In this document: one piece after another, positions 1-8,972 of the stretch | How positions within the stretch are numbered: position 1 is the first letter of the stretch | How the letters are laid out: each line of letters starts with the position of its first letter | Assembly (NCBI GenBank): GCA_934438075.1 | Contig: CAKSBF010000001.1 | Coordinates: forward strand, 1-64,000 | Direction of reading: 5' to 3' | DNA length: 64,000 nt | Origin: an uncultured Clostridia bacterium | Lineage (GTDB): Bacteria > Bacillota > Clostridia > UBA1381 > UBA9506 | Program-made: the position numbers and the translations under genes | Notes under the pieces: model-generated | The model's database searches: none | Seen by the model: only the letters and a program-made list of their open reading frames with translations | What the model was told of the DNA's origin: nothing

Positions 1-1232
1 CCATCAGGATTGTCAACGATCGACAAATTTGCAGCATCTGCTTTAGTCTCAGTATTAATTCCGAATGCTATTTTATCTTTTCCATTGCTGTTGATTTCGG
101 CAGCCGTCGCGGTAATATTCTCAAAATCATATTTCTCAAGTTCCCTAGTAAGTTCGATTGCAGGCTCTTCTTTCTGCACCGTTGTGAAAGACTTTTCAAA
201 AGCTGCTACAGGAACTAGTCCGTATACGTCACGGAAAGTATTTGAAACTGCTAATTTATATGTATCTGACTGCCATTCATCATTGCCGTCAACCTGAATC
301 GTCACGCTCATCCCGTCTGTTGCCAATGTAGTAATGATCCGTCTTGCCGGAATTTCAACCCCGGTTGTAACGTTCATTATGCTCACAGCGTTGGCAAAAG
401 CTGTTACATTATTTACAGGCGTCTGAAAATTAATAGTCATTGGCTGACACAAGTCAACATTTGTATCAGCAATAGTGCTGCTAAGCGACTGCGGTTTAAC
501 CCTATACGCAGCGACATCATCTAGGTATAATAAGGTCTCTTCTGTACCGCTCTTAGCTTTGTTATACAGCCCGAATTTAATATGCTTTGCAGAACTTGTT
601 CCAGCACCTTCATAACTTGAACCAAAGGAAACGGGCGTCTCATTGTAAGCCTTATCAATTATTTCATAATATTGTTTCTTGTCAAAATCGTAAATGCGTG
701 TTACCTCATGCCATTTTCCGGTACCAGCAGCTTGAGCATTGGCTCCTGTAAAATATACAGTGCCTGTATTCTTTCCGCTGGTAACACCGATATAGTCCAC
801 GTCATAAAGAGTCCCGTGATGACTCCCATATGCGTATGTCCCCCAATTGGCACTTACATAATACTTAAATTTGGTAATAAAGGTTTCGCCGCTTTCCGGC
901 GCTGCGTCAGGGAAGTTGAATGATAATTGCATTGTAGAACCCTCACTTGCTGTGGGTGTAACTGCGCACTTCAGCACCTTACCCGTACCATCAGGATTGT
1001 CAACGATCGACAAATTTGCAGCATCTGCTTTAGTCTCAGTATTAATTCCGAATGCTATTTTATCGTTTCCTTTGCTGTTGATATCGGCAGCCGTCGCGGT
1101 AATATTCTCAAAATCATATTTCTCAAGCTGTCTTGATGTTTGTACTGCCGAGTCTGCTGCTACACCGATTGAGGATACTGTCATCATGCTTGCCAGCATT
1201 GTAAAAACCAGCAATAATCCTATCTTTTTCAT
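1..1232 (-). CDS. Secreted protein with duplicated module, partial at window edge
   Basis: The reading frame is open from an ATG at 1232 to base 1, so the C-terminus lies outside the window. An AGAAGG ribosome site precedes the ATG by a few bases. The N-terminus (MKKIGLLLVFTML...) is a typical signal peptide ending near VAADS. The mature part starts with a module beginning KYDFENITATAAD and then a long beta-rich stretch resembling LamG/concanavalin-like binding domains, although no family is certain. A near-identical copy of the first module restarts near residue 360. It lies downstream of the sugar ABC genes on the same strand, so a cell-surface or secreted glycan-binding role is plausible but inferred. 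It could instead be a larger multi-domain surface enzyme. Confidence 0.75.
   Translation of the reverse strand, partial: MKKIGLLLVFTMLASMMTVSSIGVAADSAVQTSRQLEKYDFENITATAADINSKGNDKIAFGINTETKADAANLSIVDNPDGTGKVLKCAVTPTASEGSTMQLSFNFPDAAPESGETFITKFKYYVSANWGTYAYGSHHGTLYDVDYIGVTSGKNTGTVYFTGANAQAAGTGKWHEVTRIYDFDKKQYYEIIDKAYNETPVSFGSSYEGAGTSSAKHIKFGLYNKAKSGTEETLLYLDDVAAYRVKPQSLSSTIADTNVDLCQPMTINFQTPVNNVTAFANAVSIMNVTTGVEIPARRIITTLATDGMSVTIQVDGNDEWQSDTYKLAVSNTFRDVYGLVPVAAFEKSFTTVQKEEPAIELTRELEKYDFENITATAAEINSNGKDKIAFGINTETKADAANLSIVDNPD
988..1127. repeat. 140-bp intragenic repeat (partner at 1-140)
   Basis: Bases 988-1127 match bases 1-140 with 3 mismatches by direct comparison. The offset is 987 bp, a multiple of 3, so both copies are read in the same frame of the secreted protein. 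The second copy may continue past the window start. Confidence 0.95.
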
Positions 1233-1334
1233 TGTAAAGCCTTCTTTCTAAATATATTTTTCCCCTCATTTTATACTTCCTTATAGATTTTTGCTCTGCG
1301 TCATTATGTACAGTACATAAATATTTCTGCAAAA

Positions 1335-2762
1335 TTACTTTTTCTTTGCGGCAAGAAACTCGTCTACTTGCCGTTGAATTTCCTTTTCGACCTTGTCAAC
1401 ACCCGCTTCTTTGGATCTTCTCTCAAATTCACTCCAGTATGAGTTTGGATCCTCAGCGCCGGTATATGTCATTAGATCATACTCCCCGAAAACGGCTGTC
1501 CACTGAGCAACTTCTGTTCTTATCGCATCTATGTCAGGAGTAAATCCAAAGACCGATGAACGCTCTGACTCTTTATTAAGTCTCTGTGTTTCTTCCCAAA
1601 TGTCATCAGGCTGCCCTTCTAAGAGCAAAGCATTCAGCTGACAACCAAATTTCCAACAGGCGTTTGGAGAATAACCGCTATCCGTTTTAAGACGAATATG
1701 CCCATCATCCAATACCTCATAGTGTTTGCCCTCAATACCAAAACAAATCAAATTATACAAATCTTTATCCGTATTGATAAGCTTTATAAACTCCCATGTT
1801 TTTTCTGGGTTTATAGAGGTTGCGCTGATACCGGTCATCGTTGCCGTAATACTTCTCGTGCTCACTGTAGGCTTTCCTATCGGCTGAACAGATAAATCTA
1901 TTCCAAGGCTTGCCTCATCCTCACTTTCAATACCGGGCTGACTTGTAATAACGCGAACCGCATATTTACCGGCTAATACATCTGCCGAATCACTACCTAC
2001 CGTCGCTGAATCTGCCCGGAAATAACCTTTATTAAACCAGTCGCGAGCCATATCAGATGCCTCGCGAAATTCTTTTAAATTCACCATAGCTGTTACTTTT
2101 CCGTTTTTATCAACAACACAACGTACCGCTGAATAATTGGTGAACTCACTGGGATAACGGGTAAGCTGTCCAAAAGTCTTCATAGGGATATAGTCAGGTT
2201 CATTCTCCTTTATCAATTTAAGGAACGGTTCCAAATCCTGTATGTTTTTTACCTTTGTTATATCGAAATTATACTTTTCAATCAAGTCTGTTCTAAATTC
2301 CAAGGCGCTGCATATGGCGAAAATCTGAACATTTGGAACAGCATATATTTTTTTGTTAATTTTAAGCGCTTCCCACGCATATTCCGGAACAACCGAATCC
2401 AACGCACTGTCCTCTTCAACGAACTGAGTGATATCATAAAGCCCATTTCTCTTTACTGACTCATTATAAATATGGTCACCTATCTGACACATATCGAATG
2501 CATTCTGCGATGCCATGTTCATTCTGAGTCGTTCTTGATAGCTGGCAGTGTCAATAAACTGAAGATCAATTTTTGCGCCTATTTTCTCTACGGTAACTTC
2601 ATTTACCTTCTCTAGCACCGAAGCAATATCCGGCTGTTTGTCCCCCGGAACAAGCCACTTTATAGTATAATCTCCTCCCTGTGTTGCCATTTTGTCTCTA
2701 CATGCCGTAAGTCCAACTATACAGACAAACATAAGCAAAAAAGCTACTATTTTTCTCTGCAT
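1335..2762 (-). CDS. Carbohydrate ABC transporter substrate-binding lipoprotein (LplA-like)
   Basis: The 475-residue product begins with a lipoprotein signal peptide and lipobox LTAC, with the acylated cysteine near residue 21, so it should be anchored on the outside of the membrane. Length and layout fit family 1 extracellular solute-binding proteins of the LplA/YtcQ type that serve oligosaccharide importers. The gene follows the two permease genes (33 bp gap) in one leftward operon. No ATPase gene is present here. In this transporter group a shared MsmX/UgpC-type ATPase encoded elsewhere usually energises import; that is known of the family, not visible here. The substrate is unknown, but the linked GH20-like gene hints at amino-sugar-containing glycans. 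Confidence 0.9.
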   Translation of the reverse strand: MQRKIVAFLLMFVCIVGLTACRDKMATQGGDYTIKWLVPGDKQPDIASVLEKVNEVTVEKIGAKIDLQFIDTASYQERLRMNMASQNAFDMCQIGDHIYNESVKRNGLYDITQFVEEDSALDSVVPEYAWEALKINKKIYAVPNVQIFAICSALEFRTDLIEKYNFDITKVKNIQDLEPFLKLIKENEPDYIPMKTFGQLTRYPSEFTNYSAVRCVVDKNGKVTAMVNLKEFREASDMARDWFNKGYFRADSATVGSDSADVLAGKYAVRVITSQPGIESEDEASLGIDLSVQPIGKPTVSTRSITATMTGISATSINPEKTWEFIKLINTDKDLYNLICFGIEGKHYEVLDDGHIRLKTDSGYSPNACWKFGCQLNALLLEGQPDDIWEETQRLNKESERSSVFGFTPDIDAIRTEVAQWTAVFGEYDLMTYTGAEDPNSYWSEFERRSKEAGVDKVEKEIQRQVDEFLAAKKK

Positions 2763-2794
2763 TTCTCATCGTCCTCCTTATAAGTTTATATATT

Positions 2795-3676
2795 TTACCC
2801 CTTCACACCGCCAACCGTAAGACCTTTTACAAAGTATTTTTGAAAGAAAGGAAACGCAAACAGCACCGGTCCTGCAACAACAATTGCCATTGCCATTCTC
2901 ACCGTCTCTGTCGGAATATCCTTTACCGAAACCATCCGGTTTACCGCATCCTCCGTCTGCTGAAGCATCTGAATATTGCTGAGTATTCTCTGAAGTAAAT
3001 ATTGAAGGCTGATCAAGCTCTCATCATCTATATAAAGCATTGCCGTATTCCAGTCGTTCCATTTTGCAAGAAAAGTTGTAAGAGCTATTGTTGCAAGTAC
3101 AGGCTTTGAAAGCGGAAGGACAATCCTCCAGAAAATCATATATTCTCCCGCTCCGTCAACGAAGGCCGCTTCACAAATTTCTTCCGGAATATTACTAAAA
3201 AATGTTCTCATCATAAAAACATTCCATGCACTGACCAAAGTCGGCAGAATGTAAACAAATATTGTATTGTTTAAATGTAGATACCTTGTTATTAAGATAT
3301 ATGTCGGCACCAACCCTCCGGAAAACAGCATTGTAAAATATAAATAAAATGATAGATATTTTCTTGCTCTAAATCCCTTCTTCGAAAGCGGATAGGAAAT
3401 ATGAGCTGTGAACAAAACAGTTAATATCATTGAGGCAACGCTAAATATCGCAGTCACCTTATAAGCATCAATAATACTTTTCGGATTTTCAAATATGTAT
3501 TTATATGCTGAAAAATTGACGTCTCTGGGGATAAACGAATATCCATACTTTGAAATGTCTGCCTCATTTGACAACGAAATGCTCAGCATAAGGAAAAACG
3601 GTAAAACAATCAGCAAACATGCAAATGCAAATATTATGATTAATGCAAACTGGTTCATGTTTTTTTTAAGTTTCAT
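2795..3676 (-). CDS. Carbohydrate ABC transporter permease (LplC-like)
   Basis: The 293-residue protein has about six hydrophobic segments. It carries the cytoplasmic EAA loop as EAAFVDGAGEYMIFW, the site where the ATPase docks. It is typical of the second (LplC/YteP-partner) permease of CUT1-type oligosaccharide importers. It lies 18 bp downstream of the first permease and 32 bp upstream of the binding protein, which supports a single three-component importer lacking only its ATPase. The N-terminus (MKLKKNMNQFALIII) leads directly into the first membrane helix. Confidence 0.9.
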   Translation of the reverse strand: MKLKKNMNQFALIIIFAFACLLIVLPFFLMLSISLSNEADISKYGYSFIPRDVNFSAYKYIFENPKSIIDAYKVTAIFSVASMILTVLFTAHISYPLSKKGFRARKYLSFYLYFTMLFSGGLVPTYILITRYLHLNNTIFVYILPTLVSAWNVFMMRTFFSNIPEEICEAAFVDGAGEYMIFWRIVLPLSKPVLATIALTTFLAKWNDWNTAMLYIDDESLISLQYLLQRILSNIQMLQQTEDAVNRMVSVKDIPTETVRMAMAIVVAGPVLFAFPFFQKYFVKGLTVGGVKG

Positions 3677-3694
3677 CCTAATTCTCCCCCTTTC

Positions 3695-4648
3695 TTAAAA
3701 TAGACTGTTTTCCGGCGTTATCTTTTTCACAATTGCATTTGCTATGATAACCATAGCAAAGCCGACCACTGACTGTAAAAAACCTGCTGCCGATGACATG
3801 CCGATATCTCCTACCTCACGAAGCGCACGATAGATATATGTATCCACTACATCCGTAGTAGAATATAAAAGACCGACATTTCTCGGCATCTGGTAGAACA
3901 AGCCAAAATCTGCACGGAAAATTTTTCCTATCTCCATAATGGTAAGCATTGTTATCATCGGAATCAGACACGGCAATATAATTTTCCATGCAATCCGCAC
4001 CGGGCCGGCTCCGTCTATTTTAGCCGCTTCAAAATAAGTTTCATCAATTCCCACAAGGCAAGCATAATACATAATACTGTCCATACCTATGTGCTTCCAA
4101 ACATATGCAATAGTAAGAATACCGGGCCATAATTCCGGCCTTGAGTACCATGAGATGCCTTCTCCGCCAAAAACTTTTATCAATTGATTTGCAAAGCCAT
4201 AATTCGGATGCAGGATTGCATAACTCATTGATGCCGCGATTACCCACGACATAAAATAAGGCGTTATTGCCATTGTCTGAAAAGTTTTGACAATTTTGTT
4301 GTTTTTAATTCCGAACATACATAACGCAAATAACACCGACATTGTCGTTCCTACTACAATAAAAATTCCATTCATACAGAGTGTATTTATTGTTATCCTT
4401 GCAAAATCACTTGAATGGATAAAAAATTTGAAGTTTTCGAAACCGACCCATTCACTTCCGAATATTCCAAGATCGTATTTATAGTTTTTAAACGCTATTA
4501 CAAGCCCAAACATGGGCAAATACTGAAATACAAACACGAAAAGTACAGGAATTATACACATCAGCCACCATGTTCTTCGGCTGCTTTTTATTATCGCCCC
4601 CCCCGTTCTTTTTATCGTGCCGGTATTACTGCCAATTACCTTCTTCAT
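3695..4648 (-). CDS. Carbohydrate ABC transporter permease (LplB-like)
   Basis: The 317-residue membrane protein starts with a basic cytoplasmic tail followed by six predicted membrane helices. The EAA loop reads EAAKIDGAGPVRIAW, typical of LplB/YtcP-type permeases for complex sugars. Its ATG overlaps the stop of the upstream GH20-like gene by 4 bp (ATGA), so the two are probably translationally coupled. With the neighbouring permease and binding protein it forms the membrane channel of one sugar importer. Confidence 0.9.
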   Translation of the reverse strand: MKKVIGSNTGTIKRTGGAIIKSSRRTWWLMCIIPVLFVFVFQYLPMFGLVIAFKNYKYDLGIFGSEWVGFENFKFFIHSSDFARITINTLCMNGIFIVVGTTMSVLFALCMFGIKNNKIVKTFQTMAITPYFMSWVIAASMSYAILHPNYGFANQLIKVFGGEGISWYSRPELWPGILTIAYVWKHIGMDSIMYYACLVGIDETYFEAAKIDGAGPVRIAWKIILPCLIPMITMLTIMEIGKIFRADFGLFYQMPRNVGLLYSTTDVVDTYIYRALREVGDIGMSSAAGFLQSVVGFAMVIIANAIVKKITPENSLF

Positions 4649-6690
4649 TCTATACGTTTCCTCCCGTCAGCCGCTATTATTTCTGAAGGCTGATATTTTA
4701 ATGTTATTTTCTTGATCAATACATCCTTTTTGTATTGATCAAGAATCTCTGCTTCAACTGCTTTTGCTCTTTTTTTCAAAGGAATTAGAAATTTATAATA
4801 TATTTTTTCATCGCTCATATCTTCGTCAATAATGAAGTCGCAGGTATATGTAGTGGAAAATATCCGATCGGCAGGAAGCACCGTTCTCCACTCTCCGTCT
4901 TCACTGACCTCCGTAAAATCAAGTCTGGCATATCCTATGTTGGTTCCCAGAAGTATATCAACGCTCTCTTGGTCGCCATCATCGTAAAGAATTTTGTAAC
5001 ACCCAAGTTTATCCTTGACATCGTCGTAAGTTTTGCCGTCAACGCACCCGTTTCTGTCATTTGCAATCTCTGACGTATGTATAATTTCTACATGAGGTGA
5101 CTTTCTAATCTCACGGTAGTTATAATTGAAAACCTCATTGGCAACAGCCTTTATATTTTCAAACCTTTTTCCCTCATTATAATCATTGTTCCAAAGCATC
5201 ATAGCTGCGAATACCATGGCAAAGAATTTTCCGTTTCTTTGCATATACCTCTCGTTTAAAACACTCCAATTTGAAATTGAAAGCCCTTTCACACCATTAC
5301 AAACAGCTTCTGCCCAGCCGACTACTCCCATGGTAGGAAGGTTCCCCAGCACATTATAAAAACCATGCCTTTTAAATATAATAGGATTATAACTTCCCGA
5401 TACCATGAAGCAAAACCAATCCATAATTTTGATGTCTTTAGGAATTTTCTCCATTGCCCGATATGTTGGCGCCAATTCTTTATAGATACCTTCGGACGTT
5501 CGGTCAACATCATAAGACCAAAGAGTCTCATAAACATCATATCTTTTGCCCTTCGCCAAAATTTTATCGCCGGTTGGAACGTATCTTCTTCTCAACTTTC
5601 CTCCTCCGCGACCTGTTCCATCCGCATAAAAGCCATAATCAAGAAGCATATCTCCCCACATCATAGTATTTACGCCTTTCGCCTTGAGGTAGTCGTGAAT
5701 TTTAGTAACGTCCTCTGCGTAAACATCAGCAGCCTTTTTTCCGGCACACCGATTACAATTCTCCGAAATACGTTCATTCCATTCGTCATGAGCGATATGG
5801 ATTGTCTTTGGGTGGAATACCTCAATTACCTCGTCCAAAATATCGAACAGAAGTTCATATGAGCCATCACAGGACGGGCAGTAGGAACGCGGGAAGGGGT
5901 CTGCTTGATTTTCCGCTAGTTCTGGATGTTTTGTCAGCATATAATCACTATGCGAAAGCGATGGCACCTCCGGAATTATTTCAATTCCTCTTTGAGTGCA
6001 ATATTCGCAAAGCTCAACTAATGTTTTTTGTGATAAAAAACTTCCTCCGGCATTTTCCAAATGCAGAGAAGCTGCGCTCCATGGAAATATTCTGTTAATG
6101 CGCTGGCCGCGTTTCATATAGTCTCTCATGATCCCACAAAACTCAACCCAACCCTCATTTATTTCGGGATGCTTTTTATACTCCATTGCACCACCAATTT
6201 CCAGCACAAGCTTATTATAGCCGTAATACATACACATGTCAATAAATTGCCGAAAAAACTCCAAGTTGTCTTCAGAAGGGATGTAAACCTTCATTCCTCT
6301 GTATTCACAGAGTGGGAAATTATATAAAATGCCTTCGCGTATACCATTATCATAATGGCTGTAAATTGCACATGCCGCATATCTTGCGCCATTCTCTGTA
6401 TCAGTATAAACCACAATGTTATCTTGGTTTACTGATATTATATATTCATCCTCTGTTTTTTTATATACATTGCCAAAAGTAGCCTTAACTGCCGCACGTG
6501 CATCACCATCAATTTGAGAAAAAATTATTTGAGTAATCCCCTCTTCCGCACCTCCGTCAACTGACTCTATGTCACCAACGGCCCCAATGATTTCTACAAT
6601 CACCTTATCACAACAGCTAATATCAGTTTTTCTGCATATTCGCCTTTTCTTTCCATTAAGAGCAAAATAAGTATCTGTAATTTTCTTCAT
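4645..6690 (-). CDS. GH20-like beta-N-acetylhexosaminidase family protein
   Basis: The 681-residue cytoplasmic protein (no signal peptide) has an N-terminal alpha/beta domain followed by a TIM-barrel segment. The adjacent Asp-Glu pair expected of GH20 is seen as HIAHDEWNE near residue 300, and EVPSLSH and MMWGDM match other barrel strands. GH20 enzymes remove terminal GlcNAc or GalNAc by substrate-assisted catalysis. I chose the ATG at 6690 (MKKITD) rather than 6696 because the AAGGGG ribosome site is then 8 bases away instead of 2. It is first in an operon with a sugar importer, so it probably acts on an imported oligosaccharide. The exact substrate is not readable. Confidence 0.75.
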   Translation of the reverse strand: MKKITDTYFALNGKKRRICRKTDISCCDKVIVEIIGAVGDIESVDGGAEEGITQIIFSQIDGDARAAVKATFGNVYKKTEDEYIISVNQDNIVVYTDTENGARYAACAIYSHYDNGIREGILYNFPLCEYRGMKVYIPSEDNLEFFRQFIDMCMYYGYNKLVLEIGGAMEYKKHPEINEGWVEFCGIMRDYMKRGQRINRIFPWSAASLHLENAGGSFLSQKTLVELCEYCTQRGIEIIPEVPSLSHSDYMLTKHPELAENQADPFPRSYCPSCDGSYELLFDILDEVIEVFHPKTIHIAHDEWNERISENCNRCAGKKAADVYAEDVTKIHDYLKAKGVNTMMWGDMLLDYGFYADGTGRGGGKLRRRYVPTGDKILAKGKRYDVYETLWSYDVDRTSEGIYKELAPTYRAMEKIPKDIKIMDWFCFMVSGSYNPIIFKRHGFYNVLGNLPTMGVVGWAEAVCNGVKGLSISNWSVLNERYMQRNGKFFAMVFAAMMLWNNDYNEGKRFENIKAVANEVFNYNYREIRKSPHVEIIHTSEIANDRNGCVDGKTYDDVKDKLGCYKILYDDGDQESVDILLGTNIGYARLDFTEVSEDGEWRTVLPADRIFSTTYTCDFIIDEDMSDEKIYYKFLIPLKKRAKAVEAEILDQYKKDVLIKKITLKYQPSEIIAADGRKRIE

Positions 6691-6857
6691 TATCATATCC
6701 CCTTAATCAAATCAACTATAGTCAATTTCATATATTCCTAATGGAAATTTCTGCAACTGCAATGACAGGTAACTATTCGAAAACGACAAACCTAAAATAT
6801 AAATCTGAACATTAAAAACTTTTATGATTGACTCGCTAACCCCTCTGTACTAAACAT

Positions 6858-6937
6858 ATTATAGCATATCAAAATTGGATTTTCTATGGGAATTTTTTTA
6901 CCTTGGCATCAATAAATGTAGGTTATTTTTTACCTTG
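6858..6937 (-). promoter_or_regulatory. Promoter of the GH20/ABC operon with direct-repeat operator candidate
   Basis: Read leftward, an extended -10 (TGCTATAAT) has TATAAT at 6858-6863 with no good -35. Upstream lie two identical copies of TTTTTTACCTTG (as read on the plus strand) at 6894-6905 and 6926-6937, exactly 32 bp apart, about three helical turns. A weak -35 plus spaced upstream direct repeats suggests an activator-dependent promoter; the activator is not identified. Confidence 0.6.
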
Positions 6938-6968
6938 TTATAATTCACTCATTTTTTCTCCAACATAA

Positions 6969-7008
6969 AATCGCCTCCCTATGGTACTATTTCCATAGAA
7001 AGGCGATT
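6969..7008 (-). terminator. Terminator of the GH36-like gene
   Basis: AATCGCCT (6969-6976) pairs with AGGCGATT (7001-7008), and an inner CTATGG/CCATAG pair extends the stem. A short T run follows on the minus strand. It lies just after the stop of the leftward gene at 7034. The 6691-7033 gap otherwise holds only the promoter region of the GH20 operon. Confidence 0.75.
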
Positions 7009-7033
7009 CCGTCTACTTTGCCACCATATCTGA

Positions 7034-8728
7034 TTAGTCACATACCCTTGAAAACAAAAACAATTTTACATCGTTTTTCTCAACTTCTACCTTCATTTTA
7101 TCGTTTGTATCAAGATACGTCGTCTCCCCGGAAAAAAAATCCTTTACAGTGTACCTGCCGGTTTCCCCAAAATCCGCTGCTGAAATATATGCATAGCCGC
7201 TATCTCCAAATGAAAATACCGCTACTGCTCCAAGCTCACCCTTTGTATTAAAAATCTTAAGAATTGTATCATATCCGAAAATACAATCTGCAGATGGTTT
7301 TGCCGCATGATCGAAGCGACCGATTTTTCCGTTCTCATCCACAAACATTTTTATTAATTCCCCATCACTCTGTTCAAGCTGATCGCTCAAGTAAAACGGA
7401 CCGCCGCTCATATATCGCAGCACCGCATTTTGCTTTGCTTCCGGGTGCTTCGACCACCACATATCATAGTCACAAAAATATAAATGATCGTTAAACACCG
7501 CGTTATACACATTGTTAATAACATGGCTTTCCAACACATTATCCACATCCGGAAAGAAATCATCACTAGTTCTTAACAATGACGAATAAGCACGCGAAAA
7601 CATATTAATATTACCAAGACCCATACAGTTAATCATGAATTTAAAATTCTCTTTTGATGATTTTTCCAAACCATGAATGATATTGACAATTTTCTCAAGC
7701 GAATCCCCACTGTTTTTTAAGAACTCAAACAAATTGCCTTGCGCGTCAACCTTAATAAAGTCTACGCCTTGTTCTTTCAAATATCTATGCCACTTACTGA
7801 AGAATGCATATCCGCACGGAACAATGATACCTAAATTTGTTTTATATGTGTCCTCATTTTCAAAATCTATTCCCCGCCAATATCCGGTTGCGGCATGCCA
7901 CACCCCTACGGACTGTATACCATACTCATTTTTCATTACGTCTATCGTATGCTTTAATCCCAGCGGAAACTTGTTTTTATCTTCATATATGGATTTTAAT
8001 TTGTTTTCAGAAAGTTCTGACCATCCATCATCAATCAAAACCCATTTTACAGGTATTTTTTTCTCGCGGAACTCGCTAAGCTTTTCTAAGATTTTTTCCT
8101 CTGAAACATCATGATAAAAAGCATTCCATGTGCACCAGCCCAGGTATTCCAGTTCCTCGGGATATATCTTATTCTTTTTCAGCGGAGTTAAAATATACTT
8201 GCTATTCACAGCATGTTCAAATGCAAGCGCAATTGCTTTATAAGGGTTTTTATTTTTGGTTATCACCGCTGCGATTCCTTTTATGTGCGTTCCGTCCGGT
8301 GATACTTTATTGACACTGACATCAATACAATTATTCTCTCTGCCTTTGCGGATAGTAGTATAAAAGCTGCTATTTGCTATCGGCAATACGAAAATATTTT
8401 CCTCTCCGTTGTTTAATAACGCATATTGCAACTTATCTTCATCGGAAAGCTTTGTCTCCAAAAAAGCCGGTTCCGTCCAAAAAGGCGAAGCAACTCTTTG
8501 GGCAAACATTTTTCTTATACATTTCTCCAAATTTACGGTGATCACCACAGACTGATACCTTTCAAACAAAACCGCATAATCATAGGGCTCAAATCTGCAT
8601 TTGATATCTACCTCTAAAATGGTGCATTCCCTCTCCTCACGTAAATATATATCACCGCAAACAAGAGAGTTATCACCGTTACATATCCCGTAATGTTCAA
8701 GATTTACCGAATATCCTTCTAATTCCAT
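7034..8728 (-). CDS. GH36-like alpha-galactosidase / raffinose synthase (Sip1)-type enzyme
   Basis: The 564-residue protein lacks a signal peptide. It shows the clan-D barrel signatures GWCTWNAFY and KWVLIDDGW. The likely nucleophile aspartate is in KVDAQG (near residue 328) and the likely acid/base in RTSDDFFPD (near residue 389). This pattern fits the raffinose-synthase/Sip1 branch of GH36, which acts on alpha-galactosides. It is monocistronic with its own terminator and is transcribed divergently from the XRE-kinase-like regulator, which may control it. The GAAGAGGG ribosome site precedes the ATG. Substrate preference cannot be told from sequence. Confidence 0.8.
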   Translation of the reverse strand: MELEGYSVNLEHYGICNGDNSLVCGDIYLREERECTILEVDIKCRFEPYDYAVLFERYQSVVITVNLEKCIRKMFAQRVASPFWTEPAFLETKLSDEDKLQYALLNNGEENIFVLPIANSSFYTTIRKGRENNCIDVSVNKVSPDGTHIKGIAAVITKNKNPYKAIALAFEHAVNSKYILTPLKKNKIYPEELEYLGWCTWNAFYHDVSEEKILEKLSEFREKKIPVKWVLIDDGWSELSENKLKSIYEDKNKFPLGLKHTIDVMKNEYGIQSVGVWHAATGYWRGIDFENEDTYKTNLGIIVPCGYAFFSKWHRYLKEQGVDFIKVDAQGNLFEFLKNSGDSLEKIVNIIHGLEKSSKENFKFMINCMGLGNINMFSRAYSSLLRTSDDFFPDVDNVLESHVINNVYNAVFNDHLYFCDYDMWWSKHPEAKQNAVLRYMSGGPFYLSDQLEQSDGELIKMFVDENGKIGRFDHAAKPSADCIFGYDTILKIFNTKGELGAVAVFSFGDSGYAYISAADFGETGRYTVKDFFSGETTYLDTNDKMKVEVEKNDVKLFLFSRVCD

Positions 8729-8873
8729 TTTTTTCCCTCTTCTTATTTTTTATTCTTTTCTTTCGTTGTCATTCATGATAACATCCTTTTGTTTTAAAAG
8801 CAACACTTTTGTTTTTTTTCTCTCAAAAAACCACTATCCGTAGAGAAATCTGCACAGGTATCTAAAATATCAC

Positions 8874-8901
8874 TTGACAAGAGATTTATCTATGCTATAA
8901 T
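8874..8901 (+). promoter_or_regulatory. Promoter for the XRE-kinase-like regulator
   Basis: TTGACA at 8874-8879 and TATAAT at 8896-8901 are separated by 16 bp, and TGC precedes the -10, adding an extended -10. It lies about 70 bp before the regulator start. Confidence 0.8.
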
Positions 8902-8972
8902 TTTTACAAAGAGCGTGATAAATATTTGTTGAATCATTCTTTTCCACAATTGCGATGCGGAGGCGCGTTATC

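Noticed and set aside
985..998. A GTACCATCAGG-like string resembling the tRNA-Lys 3' end, as a left attachment site
   Set aside because: The match is short, lies inside a coding repeat far from the element, and the rest of the tRNA 3' end is absent.
10..1251. Plus-strand open frames opposite the secreted repeat protein
   Set aside because: They are antisense to a frame with signal peptide and ribosome site and have no ribosome sites of their own.
5365..5862. A 165-codon plus-strand frame
   Set aside because: It lies wholly antisense to the GH20-like gene and shows no domain or ribosome site.
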